The notes under the pieces: model-generated | Databases searched by the model: none | The model's input: the letters and a program-made list of their open reading frames with translations, nothing else | What the model was told of the DNA's origin: nothing | Translations under genes and position numbers: made by a program | Shown: positions 63,069-64,000 of the stretch, one piece after another | How positions within the stretch are numbered: position 1 is the stretch's first letter | Layout of the letters: each line of letters starts with the position of its first letter | Assembly: GCF_007753095.1 (NCBI RefSeq) | Contig: NZ_CP036348.1 | Coordinates: forward strand, 4,563,311 to 4,627,310 | Reading direction: 5' to 3' | DNA: 64,000 nt | Origin: Rosistilla carotiformis | Lineage (GTDB): Bacteria; Planctomycetota; Planctomycetia; Pirellulales; Pirellulaceae

Positions 63069-64000
63069 TTATCGCACGATGCTGTCGGCACCCGGCTCGG
63101 CGGCAACTTGAATCGTGGCGGCTTGCGCTGGCGGTGCAACGATTGATTCAGCGATCGGTTCGACATCCAGGCTGCGAACGGGGCAATCGGAGTCGACAGG
63201 GGTGCATTCGGAGACGGGGCCGGGTTCGACCTGAGTCGCCGCGTTGTCGATCGCAGCGGTGTTGGCAGCGACCTCCGAATGGCTCAATCCGGCCAATGCT
63301 TCGCTGGCTTGCAGCAGGACTTCGGCGATCCGAGCTCCCAATTGGCTTGGATTCACAGCCCATTGAAGTTCTGGGTGCGATCCGGCCAGGAAGGACAGTT
63401 GCCATTGCAGCTCATCTTGCAGGCAAGGATCGGGGACGGCGATCAGATTGGTTTCGGCAACCTCCGGTTCGGCAACCGCGATCTCCTGATTTTCTGCCGC
63501 TTCCTCGCCTTCGACCAATGCGATCGATTCGATCACCGCTTCGATTGCCGCGTCTTCCATCGCAAATTCGTCGGCCAGCAGATCGGCATCAGCAACCTCT
63601 TCCACGGCAACGTCATCCGCGTCGGCTTCGCTATCAACGGATTCGGCAGTGTCGACGTCGGCAGCGTCGGTCATATCCGCGGCAACTTCAGCGACCGATT
63701 GGGCTTCAACATCGAACCCGTAGTAGTCGTCGTAGTAATTGCTGTCAAAACGAAAACCGTAGTCTTTGACTTCAGCGACTGCTACTTCAGCGACTGCTAC
63801 TTCAGCGACTGCTACTTCAGCGACTGCTACTTCAGCGACTGCTACTTCAGCGACTGCTACTTCAGCGACTGCTACTTCAGCGACTGCTACTTCAGCGACT
63901 GCTACTTCATCGACTGCTACTTCATCGACTGCTACTTCATCGACTGCTACTTCATCGACTGCTACTTCATCGACTGCTACTTCAGCGACTGCTACTTCAG
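63069..64000 (-). CDS. Acidic protein with EVAVA pentapeptide repeats, N-terminus beyond window edge
   Basis: The frame stays open from the stop to the right edge, so the protein is partial (at least about 309 residues). From the edge inward it has about 15 copies of EVAVA or EVAVD. Next comes a short aromatic segment (KDYGFRFDSNYYDDYYGFD), then an Ala/Glu/Asp-rich region (about 100 residues). The C-terminal domain has DELQWQLSFLAGSHPELQWA and two cysteines in ECTPVDSDCPV. Composition is strongly acidic. The internal ATG at 63674 is probably not the start, because the frame continues upstream. Possibly exported or surface located; the N-terminus is not visible. Family unknown. Confidence 0.75.
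   Translation of the reverse strand, partial: EVAVAEVAVDEVAVDEVAVDEVAVDEVAVDEVAVAEVAVAEVAVAEVAVAEVAVAEVAVAEVAVAEVAVAEVAVAEVKDYGFRFDSNYYDDYYGFDVEAQSVAEVAADMTDAADVDTAESVDSEADADDVAVEEVADADLLADEFAMEDAAIEAVIESIALVEGEEAAENQEIAVAEPEVAETNLIAVPDPCLQDELQWQLSFLAGSHPELQWAVNPSQLGARIAEVLLQASEALAGLSHSEVAANTAAIDNAATQVEPGPVSECTPVDSDCPVRSLDVEPIAESIVAPPAQAATIQVAAEPGADSIVR
63771..64000 (-). repeat. 15-bp tandem repeat coding for EVAVA/EVAVD
   Basis: About 15 in-frame copies of a 15-bp unit reach the window edge, so the full array is longer. Five consecutive copies carry a single-base change that turns the last Ala codon (GCT) into Asp (GAT), encoding EVAVD. This variant block is contiguous, which suggests block duplication. 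The array is coding, not CRISPR. Confidence 0.9.

Noticed and set aside
63771..64000. Possible CRISPR array at the right edge
   Set aside because: The units are 15 bp with no spacers, in frame, and encode a pentapeptide repeat.
1..64000. tRNA genes
   Set aside because: No T-loop GGTTCGAATCC-type sequence with matching acceptor stem was found by eye.

Overview
The window looks like a chromosomal segment of a planctomycete, most likely from the Pirellulaceae (Rhodopirellula/Rosistilla-like). This is inferred from family content. It carries DUF1559 prepilin-like proteins, a DUF1592-DUF1552 pair, a DUF1501 protein, a PVC-type CxxCH dehydrogenase-like protein, a LEPR-motif surface protein with a dockerin, a TIGR03067 protein and two YTV-repeat cell-wall proteins. 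There is no rRNA, tRNA, insertion sequence, prophage or CRISPR array that I can support. Coding density is ordinary, strands switch often, and most genes stand alone or in groups of two or three.

Layout. 0-7 kb: a DUF1559 protein cut by the left edge, an FAD-dependent amine-oxidase-like enzyme behind a HEAT-repeat lipid/secreted protein, then a trans-sulfuration PLP enzyme with a possible attenuated leader and a type I glutamine synthetase. 7-15 kb: a 1345-residue LEPR/Calx-beta-like/GEVED/dockerin surface protein and the exported DUF1592-DUF1552 pair. 15-26 kb: a greatly enlarged Tex/S1 RNA-binding protein coupled to a small unknown gene, a double-PDZ protein, a GNAT acetyltransferase, a duplicated SurA-like foldase, a class V aminotransferase and two small proteins. 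26-31 kb: the first YTV protein, the redox repressor Rex, a family 4 glycosyltransferase and a DUF2752 membrane protein. 31-43 kb: AstA with a class III aminotransferase, an outer-membrane barrel, a DUF1501 protein, a GntR-ABC transporter operon, an ECF sigma factor with an unusual anti-sigma partner, and a TIGR03067 protein. 43-47 kb: the Tad pilus core cpaF-tadB-tadC. 47-64 kb: a desaturase, RlmKL, the second YTV protein, a PAS-GAF-receiver protein, DNA primase, the PVC dehydrogenase-like protein, an alpha/beta-hydrolase-like protein, a second desaturase and a pentapeptide-repeat protein cut by the right edge.

Themes. Much of the window concerns the cell envelope: disulfide-rich YTV proteins, exported cytochrome-like proteins, a surface adhesin, foldases and PDZ proteins, prepilin-like proteins and the Tad secretion engine. 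Several conserved families carry altered active or regulatory residues: glutamine synthetase lacks the adenylylation tyrosine, the RlmL half lacks the canonical NPPY motif, a hydrolase lacks the nucleophile serine, and a receiver-like domain lacks the phospho-acceptor aspartate. The most unusual architecture is an anti-sigma factor whose extracytoplasmic half resembles a DUF1559 pseudopilin. All functional statements come from reading the sequence; no database search was run.
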